DNA of 64,000 nt from CAWBVG01 sp963792175 (GCA_963792175.1 CAWBVG010000004.1:27665-91664); one strand, 5' to 3'; positions 1 to 9,007 are shown, numbered from the stretch's first letter. Numbers and translations: made by a program. Notes: generated by a model not told the origin, from the letters alone.

Positions 1-2
1 CG

Positions 3-200
3 TACTTTCGAGGTCCGGGCGCGGCGGCCGCCGGACCGGCGCATCACTACGTGTTCGAGCTCTTCGCGTTGGACGGCACGATCGACGTGCCGCCGGTAGG
101 TGCGTCGCCGCCGCAGACGCGCGCGGCGGTGATGGCGGCGATGGCCGGTCATGTACGAGGCAAAGGCGTGCTCGTCGGCCTGTTTCGCCGGACGCCATGA
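3..200 (+). CDS. YbhB/YbcL (PEBP) family protein, 3' end only
   Basis: The window opens inside this gene; the last 65 codons remain. The tail carries GPAHHYVFELFALD, the HHY and F-E-L-x-A-L-D signature of the C-terminal half of YbhB/YbcL (Raf-kinase-inhibitor-like, phosphatidylethanolamine-binding) proteins, small soluble proteins whose bacterial ligand is unclear. The TGA at 198-200 overlaps the ATG of the next gene in an ATGA junction, so the two are probably translated from one message. Whether a signal peptide exists cannot be told because the 5' end lies outside the window. Confidence 0.75.
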   Translation, partial: YFRGPGAAAAGPAHHYVFELFALDGTIDVPPVGASPPQTRAAVMAAMAGHVRGKGVLVGLFRRTP

Positions 201-736
201 AGTACGCCGCGTTCCTGCGTGCCATCAACGTCGGTGGCCATGTCGTGAAGATGGATCGCCTGCGCACGCTGTTCGAGGCCGCCGGCTTTCGCGGCGCCGA
301 AACCTTCATCGCGAGCGGCAACGTCGTGTTCGAGTCGTCCCGGAAGAGCGCCGGCGATCTGGAACGCGCCATCGAAACACACCTGAAAAAGGCGCTCGGA
401 TATCCGGTCGCGACCTTCGTGCGCTCGATGCCGGAGTTGGCGGCGATCGTGGACCTCGAACCCTTCGGTCCAGAATCGCTGAAGCCGCCCGATTCGGTCT
501 TCGTCGGCTTCCTGCGGAGCGCTGTCAGCAAGGACGCGCGGCGGCAGTTCGCGGCGCTGTCCAACGATGTCGATACGGTGATGGCTGACGGACGTGAAGT
601 CCATTGGCGCGCGCGCAAAGGGTTTGCCGAGTCCACGATTTCGTACGCTGTCCTCGAAAAACTGCTGAAGACGGAGGCGACGTTTCGCAACCTCAACACG
701 ATCAGACGGATGGCGGCCAAGTACTGTGGCTCGTAA
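197..736 (+). CDS. DUF1697 domain-containing protein
   Basis: A 179-residue soluble protein. The opening MKYAAFLRAINVGG and the following FIASGNVVFES block are the two hallmarks of the DUF1697 family, and the length matches the usual 175-185 residues. The biochemical function of the family is not established. The ATG overlaps the stop of the PEBP gene by four bases, and the 3' end overlaps the GTG start of the YitT gene by 11 bases, so all three are likely one transcription unit. No signal peptide or membrane segment is visible. Family assignment is firm; role unknown. Confidence 0.88.
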   Translation: MKYAAFLRAINVGGHVVKMDRLRTLFEAAGFRGAETFIASGNVVFESSRKSAGDLERAIETHLKKALGYPVATFVRSMPELAAIVDLEPFGPESLKPPDSVFVGFLRSAVSKDARRQFAALSNDVDTVMADGREVHWRARKGFAESTISYAVLEKLLKTEATFRNLNTIRRMAAKYCGS

Positions 737-1595
737 CCGGCTCGCACACGAATCGCTCAACGCGGCGCTGATCGCCGTCGGTGTGATGTCGGCCGGGATG
801 GGGCTGAAAGGCTTCCTGGTGTCGAGCGGCTTCATCGACGGCGGCGTCACCGGCATCTCGATGCTGCTCGCGAAGACGACCGGCGTGCCGCTGTCGATAC
901 TGCTGCCCGCCATCAACCTGCCGTTCGTCGTCGTCGGCTACCGGCTGCTCGGCCGCGCCTTCGCCGTCCGCAGCGTGCTGGGCATCGCCGGACTTGCGGG
1001 GGTGCTCGCGACCGTCCCATTTCCCGATGTGACGCCGGATCTCACGCTGACGGCGGTCTTCGGCGGCTTCTTTCTCGGTGCCGGCATCGGGCTCGCGATG
1101 CGCGGCGGCGCCGTGCTGGACGGAACGGAAATCGCCGCGCTCCTGATCAGCCGGCGCGCCCATGTGCTCCGGGTCGGCGACGTGATTCTCGGCTTCAACG
1201 TCGTGCTCTTCCTCGCCGCGATGTCGGCGCTCGGCGTCGAGCCGGCGCTCTACTCCATCCTCACGTATCTGGCGGCCGCGAAGACGCTCGATTTCGTCCT
1301 GCACGGCATCGACGAGTACACCGCCATCACGATCGTGTCGCCGTCGACCGCGCGCATCCGCGAGAGAATCACCACCGATCTCGGCCGCGGCGTCACCGTC
1401 TACAAGGGCTACGGCGGCATGAGCCGCACCGAACAGGACATTCTCTACTGTGTCGTGACGCGCCTGGAGATCGGAAAGGTGAAGGCGATCGTCAAGGAAA
1501 TCGACCGGTCGGCGTTCTTCGTCTTCCACCCGCTGTCAGGCGCCGAGGGCGGCACGTTCGGGGTCAAACGCTTTCACGCGGGACACGCGTCATGA
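726..1595 (+). CDS. YitT family membrane protein (DUF161/DUF2179)
   Basis: A 289-residue inner-membrane protein. Residues about 10-180 hold five to six hydrophobic segments with the GGVTGISMLL stretch typical of the YitT/DUF161 region, and the C-terminal 75 residues (GVTVYKGYGG, then VTRLEIGKVKAIVKEID) match the DUF2179 domain. The transported or bound ligand of the family is unknown. The start is a GTG at 726 inside the end of the DUF1697 gene; no later start would keep the first membrane segment complete. The complete two-domain architecture suggests an intact gene. Confidence 0.88.
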   Translation: MARNRLAHESLNAALIAVGVMSAGMGLKGFLVSSGFIDGGVTGISMLLAKTTGVPLSILLPAINLPFVVVGYRLLGRAFAVRSVLGIAGLAGVLATVPFPDVTPDLTLTAVFGGFFLGAGIGLAMRGGAVLDGTEIAALLISRRAHVLRVGDVILGFNVVLFLAAMSALGVEPALYSILTYLAAAKTLDFVLHGIDEYTAITIVSPSTARIRERITTDLGRGVTVYKGYGGMSRTEQDILYCVVTRLEIGKVKAIVKEIDRSAFFVFHPLSGAEGGTFGVKRFHAGHAS

Positions 1596-1605
1596 GGAGA
1601 GAGGA

Positions 1606-2235
1606 TTGAGGCACTTGACGACGGAGGAACTCCATGCCGGACTCGAGGGGATCCGGCAGTCGCCGAAGGACGAAGGCGTGCTCGAGCTGATCGTGCGGCG
1701 GCCGCACATCGGCGAGCGCGAGGTGCTGGACGAGGGCCAGCTCGACATCGTTGACGGACTCGTCGGCGACACGTGGAGCACCCGCGGCAGCCGGCGGTCG
1801 AAGGACGGCCTGGCCCATCCCGACATGCAGCTGAACATCATGAACGCGCGGGTGATTGCGCTGGTCGCGCAGGAGCGCGAGCGGTGGCACCTCGCGGGCG
1901 ATCAGCTGTTCATGGACCTGGACCTCAGCGGGGAGAACCTGCCGCCGGGGACGCGACTCGCCGTCGGGTCGGCGGTGATTGAGGTCACGGACCAGCCGCA
2001 CACCGGGTGTCAGAAGTTTGTGTCGCGCTTCGGTCTTGAAGCGATGAAGTTCGTCAACTCGCCGGTGGGCCGCGAGCTGAATCTGCGCGGCATCAACGCC
2101 AGGGTGGTGAAGCCGGGGACGATCCGCGTCGCGCGACGTCGCGAGGAAGGTCGTCGGAGGGGGACTAGGGGACTAGGGGACTCGGGGACTGCAGTAGTCC
2201 CCATGTCCCCAAGTCCCCCAGTCCCCTCTCTGTAG
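1606..2235 (+). CDS. MOSC domain-containing protein
   Basis: A protein of about 209 residues starting at a TTG 10 bases after the YitT stop. The middle carries the MOSC fold: VDGLVGDTWSTRG, the GDQLFMDLDLSGENLPPGTRL core, and TGCQKF with the conserved cysteine used for sulfur or molybdenum-cofactor-related chemistry in this superfamily. The last 30 residues are low-complexity and are read through a repeat array (2159-2235), so the original C-terminus was probably near residue 180, after the GTIRVAR segment. The substrate is not predictable from sequence; MOSC proteins of this length often act on metal-sulfur groups or N-hydroxylated substrates. Confidence 0.82.
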   Translation: MRHLTTEELHAGLEGIRQSPKDEGVLELIVRRPHIGEREVLDEGQLDIVDGLVGDTWSTRGSRRSKDGLAHPDMQLNIMNARVIALVAQERERWHLAGDQLFMDLDLSGENLPPGTRLAVGSAVIEVTDQPHTGCQKFVSRFGLEAMKFVNSPVGRELNLRGINARVVKPGTIRVARRREEGRRRGTRGLGDSGTAVVPMSPSPPVPSL

Positions 2236-2264
2236 TGAGCAGCTAGCCCCTAGCCCCTAGCTCT
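2159..2264. repeat. Opposed word arrays (GGGGACTA / AGTCCCCA, then CTAGCCCC)
   Basis: Four units of GGGGACTA/C with period 8 are followed, after a six-base turn, by four units of AGTCCCC plus one base. The two arrays are reverse complements and can fold into a hairpin of about 30 pairs. A further CTAGCCCCTAGCCCC array follows. The block lies between the convergent MOSC and DUF3089 genes and covers the end of the MOSC reading frame. It probably acts as a two-way terminator, whatever its origin. Confidence 0.85.
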
Positions 2265-3427
2265 TACCTCGTCTTTGATACACCTTCGTCTGCTGCGACG
2301 ACGATGTCCAGCAGGTTGCCCATCACGAGATTGACGTCGATGAGGTGCAGGCCCCAGTTCGCGAGCACGTTCGGGCCCGCGCCGATGTCGCCGACGATGT
2401 CGTCGACGCGCGGGTCGGCGGGGTCGCCGTGGACGGTGACCTCGAGATAACCGCTCGCGTTCTCGTTCGACGCGCACTTCGCCGTCAGCAGGCCGGGAAC
2501 GCTCACCCACGGCGTCTCGATCGGCTGCTCCGGCGTCACCCACGGCTTGCCGGGCGCATTGCTGGTGATCGTGCGGCCGGTCTTATCGAGGTACGCGCGC
2601 AATTCACCGCTGCCGCCGGCGAGCGCCGCCGGATTGGTGCACGCCGCCGCCATGGCTGCGTCAGGAACGCGCCCGAACAACGTATTGGCCGGCGGCGGGA
2701 CGGTCGATCGGAACGACGCGAACGTGATGACGCACCCGGTCTGCGTTGCCGCGTGGCAGAGCGGCACGTGCTGAAACGTCCCGCCGACGTCCTTCCCTTT
2801 CGGCACCGCGACGACCGTCCCGAGCAGGATCGCCGACACCAGCTTCGATTGAATCGGCTTGCCGTCGATTTCATCGTGGATCAGCCGGTTCAGGATGAAC
2901 GATCCCTGCGAGTGCGCGACCAGCACGACGCCGCGGCCCTTGTTGTCGTTCTTCAGGTAGTAGTTCCACGCGTCCTTCACGTCGTCGTACTGCAGGCCCT
3001 GGTCGAGCGTGACGGTGGCGCCCGGCGCGAGCATGCGGCGCAGACCCACCAGCGTGACCTGACGGTAGAGCGGCGCGTACGGCTTGCACTTCGATGCGAA
3101 GCGCGCGAACTGCTGCTTGATGACGTTCAGCTCCGCCGGGTCCGCGTTCATGTCGCTGTTCGGCGTCGGGTCGGTCGAGATCGTCGGATAGACGTAGAAG
3201 CAGTCGATCGGCGCGTTCGGATCGGCCGTCCACGTCTCTTTGGACAGCTTGCCGTCGGCGGCGACCACCGTCGTGGTGTGATCGATCGCGCAGGCGTCCT
3301 GCCGTCCCGGCCGGCACAGCCAGGTCTTGCCGTCGGCGTAGTCGTTGGGTTTCGGCGGCGCGGTATCCGCTTGCTGCGCGGCAACGCCGGCGGCGAACGA
3401 AATGCCAATCACAAGCAACTTCAACAT
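2264..3427 (-). CDS. Secreted DUF3089 alpha/beta-hydrolase
   Basis: A 387-residue protein with a signal peptide (MLKLLVIGISFAAGVAAQQA) and the DUF3089 pattern: a WLCRPG-x-x-DAC segment, DCFYVYPT, and the nucleophile elbow VVLVAHSQGS. These are alpha/beta-hydrolase-fold proteins of unknown substrate, here presumably periplasmic or secreted. The start is supported by an AGGAGG ribosome site four bases before the ATG. It lies 1 base after the histidine-rich gene on the same strand and is probably co-transcribed. Cysteines near 38, 46 and 94 could form disulfides, consistent with export. Confidence 0.85.
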   Translation of the reverse strand: MLKLLVIGISFAAGVAAQQADTAPPKPNDYADGKTWLCRPGRQDACAIDHTTTVVAADGKLSKETWTADPNAPIDCFYVYPTISTDPTPNSDMNADPAELNVIKQQFARFASKCKPYAPLYRQVTLVGLRRMLAPGATVTLDQGLQYDDVKDAWNYYLKNDNKGRGVVLVAHSQGSFILNRLIHDEIDGKPIQSKLVSAILLGTVVAVPKGKDVGGTFQHVPLCHAATQTGCVITFASFRSTVPPPANTLFGRVPDAAMAAACTNPAALAGGSGELRAYLDKTGRTITSNAPGKPWVTPEQPIETPWVSVPGLLTAKCASNENASGYLEVTVHGDPADPRVDDIVGDIGAGPNVLANWGLHLIDVNLVMGNLLDIVVAADEGVSKTR

Positions 3428-4869
3428 TCAGCCTCCTGATGAGTCCACGTGCGCGTCGAACGCACTGGTAACGATACGTCCGCTGCGCTTCACCTGCACG
3501 AAGATCCGGTAATCGCCGGCTTCCGGAAAGCCATACGGGAACGAGACGGTCGACGGCGGCGTGGCCGTATGGCTCGCGTGCGGGTCGGCCGCCGCCTCGT
3601 CGCGGTTGTTCGCCGCCGCCAGCCCGCGCTGGCCGATGGCGAGCGCGGCCATCGGCGCCGATCCGGCGGGGTGGACGTGCGCAAACACACGCCGATCCCG
3701 GCGCACGAACACGGCGTGTCCGGGCATGCCCATGTACAGCTCGAGATCGGTCGCGGGTTGTCCAGACGCATCGTCCACGCGGAACGTGAACATCGTCAGC
3801 CGTTTGGGGACGAGCGGCTTCTCGTCGTGTACCCACACGATCTTCGGTGGTCGCGTCGTCAACCGAGCGCGCTGTCGTCGCCGGTGAGTGGCGCCCCCTG
3901 AAAGGCTGGCGCCTCGAGTTGCGCGACCACGGTTTCAGAGACGCCGGTGGCGTGCACGAGATCCGCGAACAGCTCGTACTGCCCTGGCGCCATGTCGGGC
4001 AGCCGCTGCTCGAACGCGGCCGTCGCCGCTTCCGCCGGGTGAAGGTGCCACAGCCGATCGAGTGCCGGCGAGACGACGAACAGGTGCATGAGGTGATCGT
4101 GGTCGGCCACGAAGTCGTCGAGCCGCCGGGATCCGATCCAGCCGGGATCGCGCAGCGTCAAGGCGAGCCGTCCATCGGGCGCGACCGTGGCGGTCGCCTC
4201 CAGCGGTTTGTAGACATACCGCCCATACAGTGCCGCCTCGGCACCCCACCAGGAGTTCCCGAGCATGACCACCAGGATCGCGAGGGCGGCGGCAATCGTG
4301 CCGGCGATTCGCCCGCGGCGTCTGGCCCTCTTGTCGGGTGACGCGCCAGGCGGCAGGCTCGCCTCGCGCGCCACGGCAGCGACGATCGCGACGAACCCAC
4401 CGGCCAAAATCAGCATGAGTCCCACGAGGAGCGCACGCAGCGCGGCGCTCATCGCGAGCGTCGACTGCGGCAATGTCGGGACGGGGACTGCGAGTGACCC
4501 TTCGCCGCGGTCGCCGGTTGCCGTGATCCGCACTTGCCAGGCGCCGGCGGTCATCATCCAGAGATGACCGGTGAACAGCTGCGGATCCTCTGACGATCGC
4601 ACCGCGCGATCGGGCACCGGCGCAAACTCCGCGCCCGGGCCGGTGAGCGGGAGCGGCACGATCCGCACGTCCTGGACGTCAGCAGATGTGGAACGCACTT
4701 CGACGTCGGCGACTCCGGGGATTGCGTGCGGCGGGCGAACCGTGACCAGCAGGCGATAAGGTCCCGCCGAGGCGTCGAGGAAGACGTCCGGGCTGCCGAC
4801 GTGCGCCTCGCCGGCCACCTGGCACGCACAGACGATCGCGAGAACCAGCAGCCAGCGGACGGCTGTCAT
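3428..4869 (-). CDS. Histidine-rich exported membrane-anchored protein, FixH-like N-terminal region (reading frame broken)
   Basis: The protein starts at the ATG at 4869 with a signal peptide (TAVRWLLVLAIVCACQVAGEA), continues with an Ig-like, FixH-resembling region, one or two membrane helices, and then two similar histidine-rich units: DHDHLMHLFVV with WHLHP, and MGMPGHAVFV with FAHVHP. The repeated M/H-H-x-F-V-V ... H-x-H-P pattern suggests metal (copper?) binding in the periplasm; that is inference. The frame breaks at about 3859-3862, where a stop overlaps a TTG that would restart the second unit; either two coupled genes or one frameshifted gene. The ATG overlaps the stop of the upstream membrane gene in an ATGA junction. 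Confidence 0.6.
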
Positions 4870-6000
4870 CGCTGAATCCGCTGCATGCCGCGTCCGGCGC
4901 GCAGGCCGATCCACATCATCACCGACGACACGGCGAGGGCGATCAGCATGCCCGCGCCAGAATTGCGCGGGCGCGGCTGCTGGCAGGAAGGCATAGCGCG
5001 CGTACAGCGACCGCGCGCTCGTGCTGTAGTCGAAGTACGTCGTCCCGAACACGCGATTGCGCGCCAGCGGTGTCATCAGAAAGTTCGCGAACGGCCATTG
5101 CACGATGATGAACGTCGCGAGAAACGCGGCGCCCGTCGCGAGCGCTCGGACAATCGGCCGCCAGCCGTCGGTGCGCTGGAGAATGAGGTCGACGATCAGC
5201 GCCGGGACGATCAGCAGGAGCGGAAACTCCCAGGGGATGAAGTGCGTCACCTGGTGGTACACCGGACCCAGCTTCGGCTCCGCGGCGAACAGCGGCAGGA
5301 TCCACAGGAACCCGACCCCGAAAGCGGTGTAGACCGCCGCCATCGTCGTGCACGCCCATCGCTGGCGCGAGGCGATGGCCAGGGCGACCATGATGGCCGG
5401 CGTCCCGATCGCGACGACGATGTAGAAGAGGGCGCCGTGCATTTCCGGCCGGCTGATGTATTCCAGCTTGATCAGCAGCGATTCGCACACCGTCGTGCCG
5501 CCCACGTAGAGGAACAGCCACTGCAGGCGCGTGCGCAGGCGATCGCTCGCGCGGTTCATGAACGCGAGCAGCAGCATGATGGTGCCGAACTCGATGCCGA
5601 AAAACCCGGTGGCCAGCACCATGTGCGGCGGGCTGATGATCTTGACGTCGAGCCCATACGCGTTGTGCCACCAGTCGTCGAACGGCGCGGAGACGAGCAT
5701 CGCCATGCCGCCCCAGGCCGAGATGAAGGCGCCAATCGGCCCGGAGAGACCCCAGATCCGGACGCCCGCGCCGCGAAGGGCCGGCGAGCTCCCAAATGTG
5801 GAGGTGAAGATCAAGTACGCCGATGACAGAGCGGCGAGCACGCCGCAGGCGTAGATCGCGATGTGCGGCGCCGACCAGAAGGTGTCGCGCCCGATCGAGC
5901 GATGCCACGAGATGTCCCAGTAACCGCCCACGTACGCCGAGGTGACGGCCAGGGCGGCACACCACAGGTACCAGGGAACTCGCTGCTCAGGCTGATGCAT
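4866..6000 (-). CDS. Polytopic membrane protein of unknown function (one-base frameshift near 4951)
   Basis: About 377 residues with nine to ten hydrophobic helices and no recognised family. Conserved-looking polar spots at membrane edges include SWHRSIGRDTFWSAPH near the N-terminus and DDWWHNAYGLDVKIISPPH near residue 110, which resemble metal or heme ligands but are unproven. A GGG run at 4951-4953 shifts the frame; reading it as GG gives a hydrophobic end, MLIALAVSSVMMWIGL, and a stop (4866-4868) overlapping the next gene's ATG. The gene is divergent from the VOC gene with only 22 bases between the two start codons. It probably works with the histidine-rich partner downstream. Confidence 0.6.
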
Positions 6001-6010
6001 AGGTTCAGCT

Positions 6011-6016
6011 TATTAT
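6011..6016 (+). promoter_or_regulatory. Putative -10 element (TATTAT) of the VOC gene
   Basis: TATTAT ends six bases before the ATG at 6023, so normal spacing puts the transcription start on the A of the start codon. No Shine-Dalgarno sequence fits in the gap. This points to a leaderless message. No convincing -35 hexamer is visible. Confidence 0.45.
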
Positions 6017-6022
6017 CTACGC

Positions 6023-6401
6023 ATGCCGAAGTTCACAGGCGCCCACGTTTTGTTCTACAGCAGGAATCCCGAGGCCGATCGGGCGTTCTTCAGGGACGTG
6101 CTCGAGTTCCGCGCGATCGACATCGGCCGCGGCTGGATGATCTTCGCGCTGCCGCCCGCCGAGGCCGCGGTGCATCCGGGTGACGGGCGAGTTTTCCGAG
6201 ACGCATGCCGGCCACCAGATGATGGGCGCGCTCGTGTACCTGATGTGCGACGACCTGCAGGCGACGATCAAGGCGCTCGCCGCGAAAAACGTCACATGCA
6301 CGGAAGTCGACGAGGCGGAGTGGGGGATCAAGACGACCATCCCGCTGCCAAGCGGCAGCGAGCTCGGACTGTACCAGCCGAAGCATCAGACGGCGATCTG
6401 A
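6023..6401 (+). CDS. VOC (glyoxalase/bleomycin-resistance) family protein (one-base frameshift at 6184-6186)
   Basis: Reading MPKFTGAHVLFYSRNPEADRA through HPG and then, after removing one G from the GGG at 6184-6186, EFSETHAGHQMMGALVYLMC to KHQTAI gives a 125-residue protein with the paired beta-alpha-beta modules of the vicinal-oxygen-chelate fold. HVLFYSRNPEADRAFFRDVL is the typical first module, and the GAL-VYLMCDDLQATI segment the second. Members include dioxygenases, isomerases and antibiotic-resistance proteins; the substrate cannot be told. The length matches the family only when the frameshift is repaired, which suggests a sequencing error rather than decay. Confidence 0.7.
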
Positions 6402-6425
6402 TGGCGCGCGCCGCGCAAGACGATC

Positions 6426-6483
6426 CCACGAGACACGAAACCACGAAACGCAGCGTCTTTCTTCGTGTTTCGTGTTTTCGTGG
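6426..6483. repeat. Opposed word arrays (CACGAAAC / GTTTCGTG)
   Basis: Three copies of a CACGAAAC-like word are followed by a ten-base turn and their reverse complements (CTTCGTG, TTTCGTG, TTTTCGTGG). The arms can pair over about 22 bases. The element separates the VOC gene from the next gene on the same strand. Confidence 0.8.
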
Positions 6484-7940
6484 CTGTCGACGTGCTCTGC
6501 TGCGCCTTCGCGATCGCGTTCGCCGTCGTCGCGCGAACGACGTCGAGCAGACCGCGCCAGGCACGCGGCCGCCGGCGGCGCTCGTCGCCAGCTTCGACGG
6601 CATGGGCGTCGGCTTCGAAGGCCCCCAGGGCACGGCGGCGCTGCGAAATCCCTCGGACAACAGCCTCGCCGTCGGTCCCGATCACATCGTGCAGACCGTC
6701 AACTCGCGCATGGCGGTCTTCACGAAGAAGGGAAAACGGTTCGACACCACCGGACGCGTGCTCTCGGGACCGGTCAACACCAACGCGATCTTCAAGGACT
6801 TCGGCGGCCCCTGCGAGACCTACAACAACGGCGACGCCGTGGTTCGCTACGACCAGCTCGCCGGACGATGGCTGCTGGTCATGCCGATCTTCCGGCGGCT
6901 CGAGCCGCCACATGCGCTGCACGCGATGTGCTATGCCGTCAGCGCCGGCGCCGATCCGCTCGGCCCCTACCATCGCTACGAGTTTCCGCGCACGCTGTTT
7001 CCGGACTACCCGCGGCCGGCGATCTGGCCCGACGGCTACTACGTGCCGACCAGCACCGGCGACGAGGTGATTCAGAAGCACGTGTGCATCGCGGATCGCG
7101 CGAAGATGCTGAAGGGCGAGCCAGCCACCGAACAGTGCATCGTCATCGACGGCGTCAACTTCCTGAACAATGCCGACATCGACGGGAAGGCGCTGCCGCC
7201 GCCAGGCGCGCCGAACGTGATGATGGCCGCCGGCGGGACACAGCTCAAGGGGATCCTGGAAGACGACGGCATCTTCGTCTGGCAGGTGTCACGTGGACTG
7301 GCGCGATCCGTCGAAGACCAGGACAGTTGGTCCGAAGAAGATCGGCGTGGCGCCGTATCGGTATCTGTGCGGCGGTCAGCTGACGAACTGCGTGCCGCAG
7401 CCGGGCTCCGAGCGGCGCCTCGATGCGCAGGGCGACAAGATCATGCCGCGGCTCGTCTATCGGCGGGTCAACGGGCACGAGTCGATCGTCGCCGTGCATT
7501 CGGTGAACACCGCCGCGGGCGGAGGCGGCGTCCGCTGGTACGAGTTCCGAATCGACGGCGCGCGCGAGGTCACGCTGTTCCAGCAGGGCACGTATGCGCC
7601 CGACTCGCTATTCCGATGGATGGCGAGCCCGGCGATGGATCGATCCGGCAACATCGGGATCGGCTACTCGTTCGGCGGCGGGTCGCACTTCGCCGGCCAG
7701 CGGTTCGCCGGCCGGCTCGCGGCGGATCCGCCTGGCCGGCTGACGTTGCGCGAGACGGTGCTCGTCGAGGGCGAGGCGGCGCAGACCGTGATGCGCTGGG
7801 AGGACTACTCGCAGACCGCGGTCGATCCGAGCGACGACTGCACCATCTGGTACGTCGGCGATTACATCAAGAAGGACGCGGCCAGCTACTCGAGCCGCAT
7901 CGGCGCGTTCCGTATGCCGGGCTGCGCGGATCAGCGGTAG
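6480..7940 (+). CDS. Secreted protein of unknown function (frameshifted)
   Basis: The mature region, from about 6540, reads as one conserved-looking protein: ALVASFDGMGVGFEG, NPSDNSLAVGPDHIVQTVNS, then RYDQLAGRWLLVMP and many aromatic, beta-rich segments. An extra base near 7290 (GTGTCAC where GTGCAC restores the frame) splits it; the second part runs from VDWRDPSKTRT to GCADQR. A signal-peptide-like stretch (VLCCAFAIAFAVVA) sits in another frame just upstream at 6495-6535, so a second shift near 6535 is likely and the GTG at 6480 is only a tentative start. I do not recognise a family; the alternating strands with G-x-W and D-x-D turns suggest a propeller or similar all-beta exported protein. 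Confidence 0.5.
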
Positions 7941-7950
7941 ACCGCCATCT

Positions 7951-8015
7951 AACCGCAAAGCCCGCAGAGATCGCAGAGAAAAACTAGCTCTGCGTGCTCC
8001 GCGTGCTCAGCGGTT
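7951..8015. repeat. Opposed word arrays (CGCAGAG / CTCTGCG)
   Basis: AACCGC followed by CGCAGAG-type words, a nine-base turn, then CTCTGCG-type words and GCGGTT. The outer six bases pair exactly. It sits between convergent genes (ends 7940 and 8033). The same word set recurs at 36515-36580, also between convergent genes. Confidence 0.85.
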
Positions 8016-8032
8016 TCGGTGTTTCCCGTAGG

Positions 8033-8365
8033 TTACCGTTCCACCGCCAGCTTCAGTTTACTGAGCGCGTAATCCCACTGCTGTCCGATGACGTCGAGCG
8101 ACCGGCGCGCTTCCACCAGCGGCGCCGGCTCGAACTCCCACAGCCGTTCGCGGCCGACTTTGACGTGATGCACCATGCCGGCCCTCGCGAGGATGTGCAG
8201 GTGCTTGGTGACCGCCTGACGCGTGATCTCGGTGCCGGTGGTGAGCTGCGTGATCGACAGCGCGCCGCCGGCACACAGGACCGCGATGATCCGCAACCGC
8301 GTCTCGTCGCCGAGCGCCGCGAAGATCGGCGCCGAGCTCCTCAGCGCCGCCTTCTTCAGCGCCAC
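8033..8365 (-). CDS. ArsR-family winged-helix transcriptional regulator
   Basis: A protein of about 110 residues. APIFAALGDETRLRIIAVLC is the standard ArsR opening, ITQLTTGTEITRQAVTKHL is the recognition helix region, and HHVKVGRERLWEFEP is the wing. No cysteine cluster for metal sensing is visible, as is usual for ArsR regulators encoded next to SRPBCC proteins. The GTG at 8365 is the best start, 17 bases after the SRPBCC stop; the order (SRPBCC first) is the reverse of the common arrangement. It probably represses its own operon through the operator at 8865-8880. Confidence 0.88.
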   Translation of the reverse strand: MALKKAALRSSAPIFAALGDETRLRIIAVLCAGGALSITQLTTGTEITRQAVTKHLHILARAGMVHHVKVGRERLWEFEPAPLVEARRSLDVIGQQWDYALSKLKLAVER

Positions 8366-8382
8366 CGGTCCCGTGCGCTGTG

Positions 8383-8850
8383 CTATGGCGTGGCGACATG
8401 GCGTTCGATGTTCTGCATCTGGATGTCCCACCCGCCGCTGTTCATGCGGAAGGCATCCAGGCGGCGCCATTCCGGCACCTTGTCGAAGCCGGACTCGACC
8501 ACCGTCAGCAGCGTGCCGCCGTCGACGTCTTTGAGTTCGAACTCGACCAGCGTGTCGGGCTCCTTCGAGTAGTCGACTGACGTGTCGACCGCGCCGGGCT
8601 TCCAGCGCCAGGAGAGCAGCCGCTCGGGCTCGACCCGCTCGATCAGCACATCCCAGGTGAGGTGTTCGTATCCCGGATGCGTGATCTGGCCTTGCGTGCG
8701 CTTGCCGGCGGTGAAGTTGGCGCCCTTGAGGGCGACGCCAAACCAGTTGCCGAATTCTTCGGCGTTCGACAGCGCGCGCCACACGCGTGAACGCGGTGCC
8801 TTGAGGACGATGCGGCGTTCGATGCGGTCGGTCGATGTTGTGATCGTCAT
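8383..8850 (-). CDS. SRPBCC (AHSA1/START-like) domain protein
   Basis: A 155-residue soluble protein. IERRIVLKAPRSRVWRALSN opens the Bet v 1-like hydrophobic-pocket fold, and WDVLIERVEPERLLSWRW followed by VEFELKDVDGGTLLTVVESGF is the usual C-terminal half. Such proteins bind small lipophilic ligands; no substrate is known. It is the first gene of a two-gene unit with the ArsR regulator, so the pair may sense and sequester the same ligand. The ATG at 8850 is preferred to the one at 8868 because it directly follows the promoter and starts at the conserved part. Confidence 0.87.
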   Translation of the reverse strand: MTITTSTDRIERRIVLKAPRSRVWRALSNAEEFGNWFGVALKGANFTAGKRTQGQITHPGYEHLTWDVLIERVEPERLLSWRWKPGAVDTSVDYSKEPDTLVEFELKDVDGGTLLTVVESGFDKVPEWRRLDAFRMNSGGWDIQMQNIERHVATP

Positions 8851-8857
8851 GAGGCCG

Positions 8858-8887
8858 ATAATATGCAACCATACGGTTGCTTGTCAA
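8858..8887 (-). promoter_or_regulatory. Promoter with overlapping operator for the SRPBCC-ArsR pair
   Basis: On the minus strand TTGACA (8882-8887) and TATTAT (8858-8863) are 18 bases apart. The spacer is filled by GCAACC-GTAT-GGTTGC (8865-8880), a perfect six-base inverted repeat. A dimeric ArsR protein bound there would block RNA polymerase. The ATG follows the -10 by only seven bases, so the message is probably leaderless. Autoregulation is inferred. Confidence 0.7.
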
Positions 8888-8896
8888 TCAGCGTGC

Positions 8897-9007
8897 AGGG
8901 GCTAGGGGCTGGGGGCTAGGGCTCGGGCTGGCTCGAGCTCGGGGACTGGGGACTGGGGACTGGGTACCTAGCCCCGACCGTCACTAGTCCCAGCCCCTAG
9001 CCCCGAC
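8897..9007. repeat. Word arrays (GGGGCTA, GGGGACT and complements)
   Basis: Runs of GGGGCTA and GGGGACT with period 7 face AGTCCC and CTAGCCCC words after about 20 bases, so the block can fold back on itself. The words are the same as those at 2159-2264 and 30795-30894. It lies between the 3' end of the BNR gene and the SRPBCC promoter. Confidence 0.85.

Noticed and set aside
8897..9007. CRISPR array
   Set aside because: Repeat units of 7-9 bases with no spacers and no cas genes; word arrays, not CRISPR.
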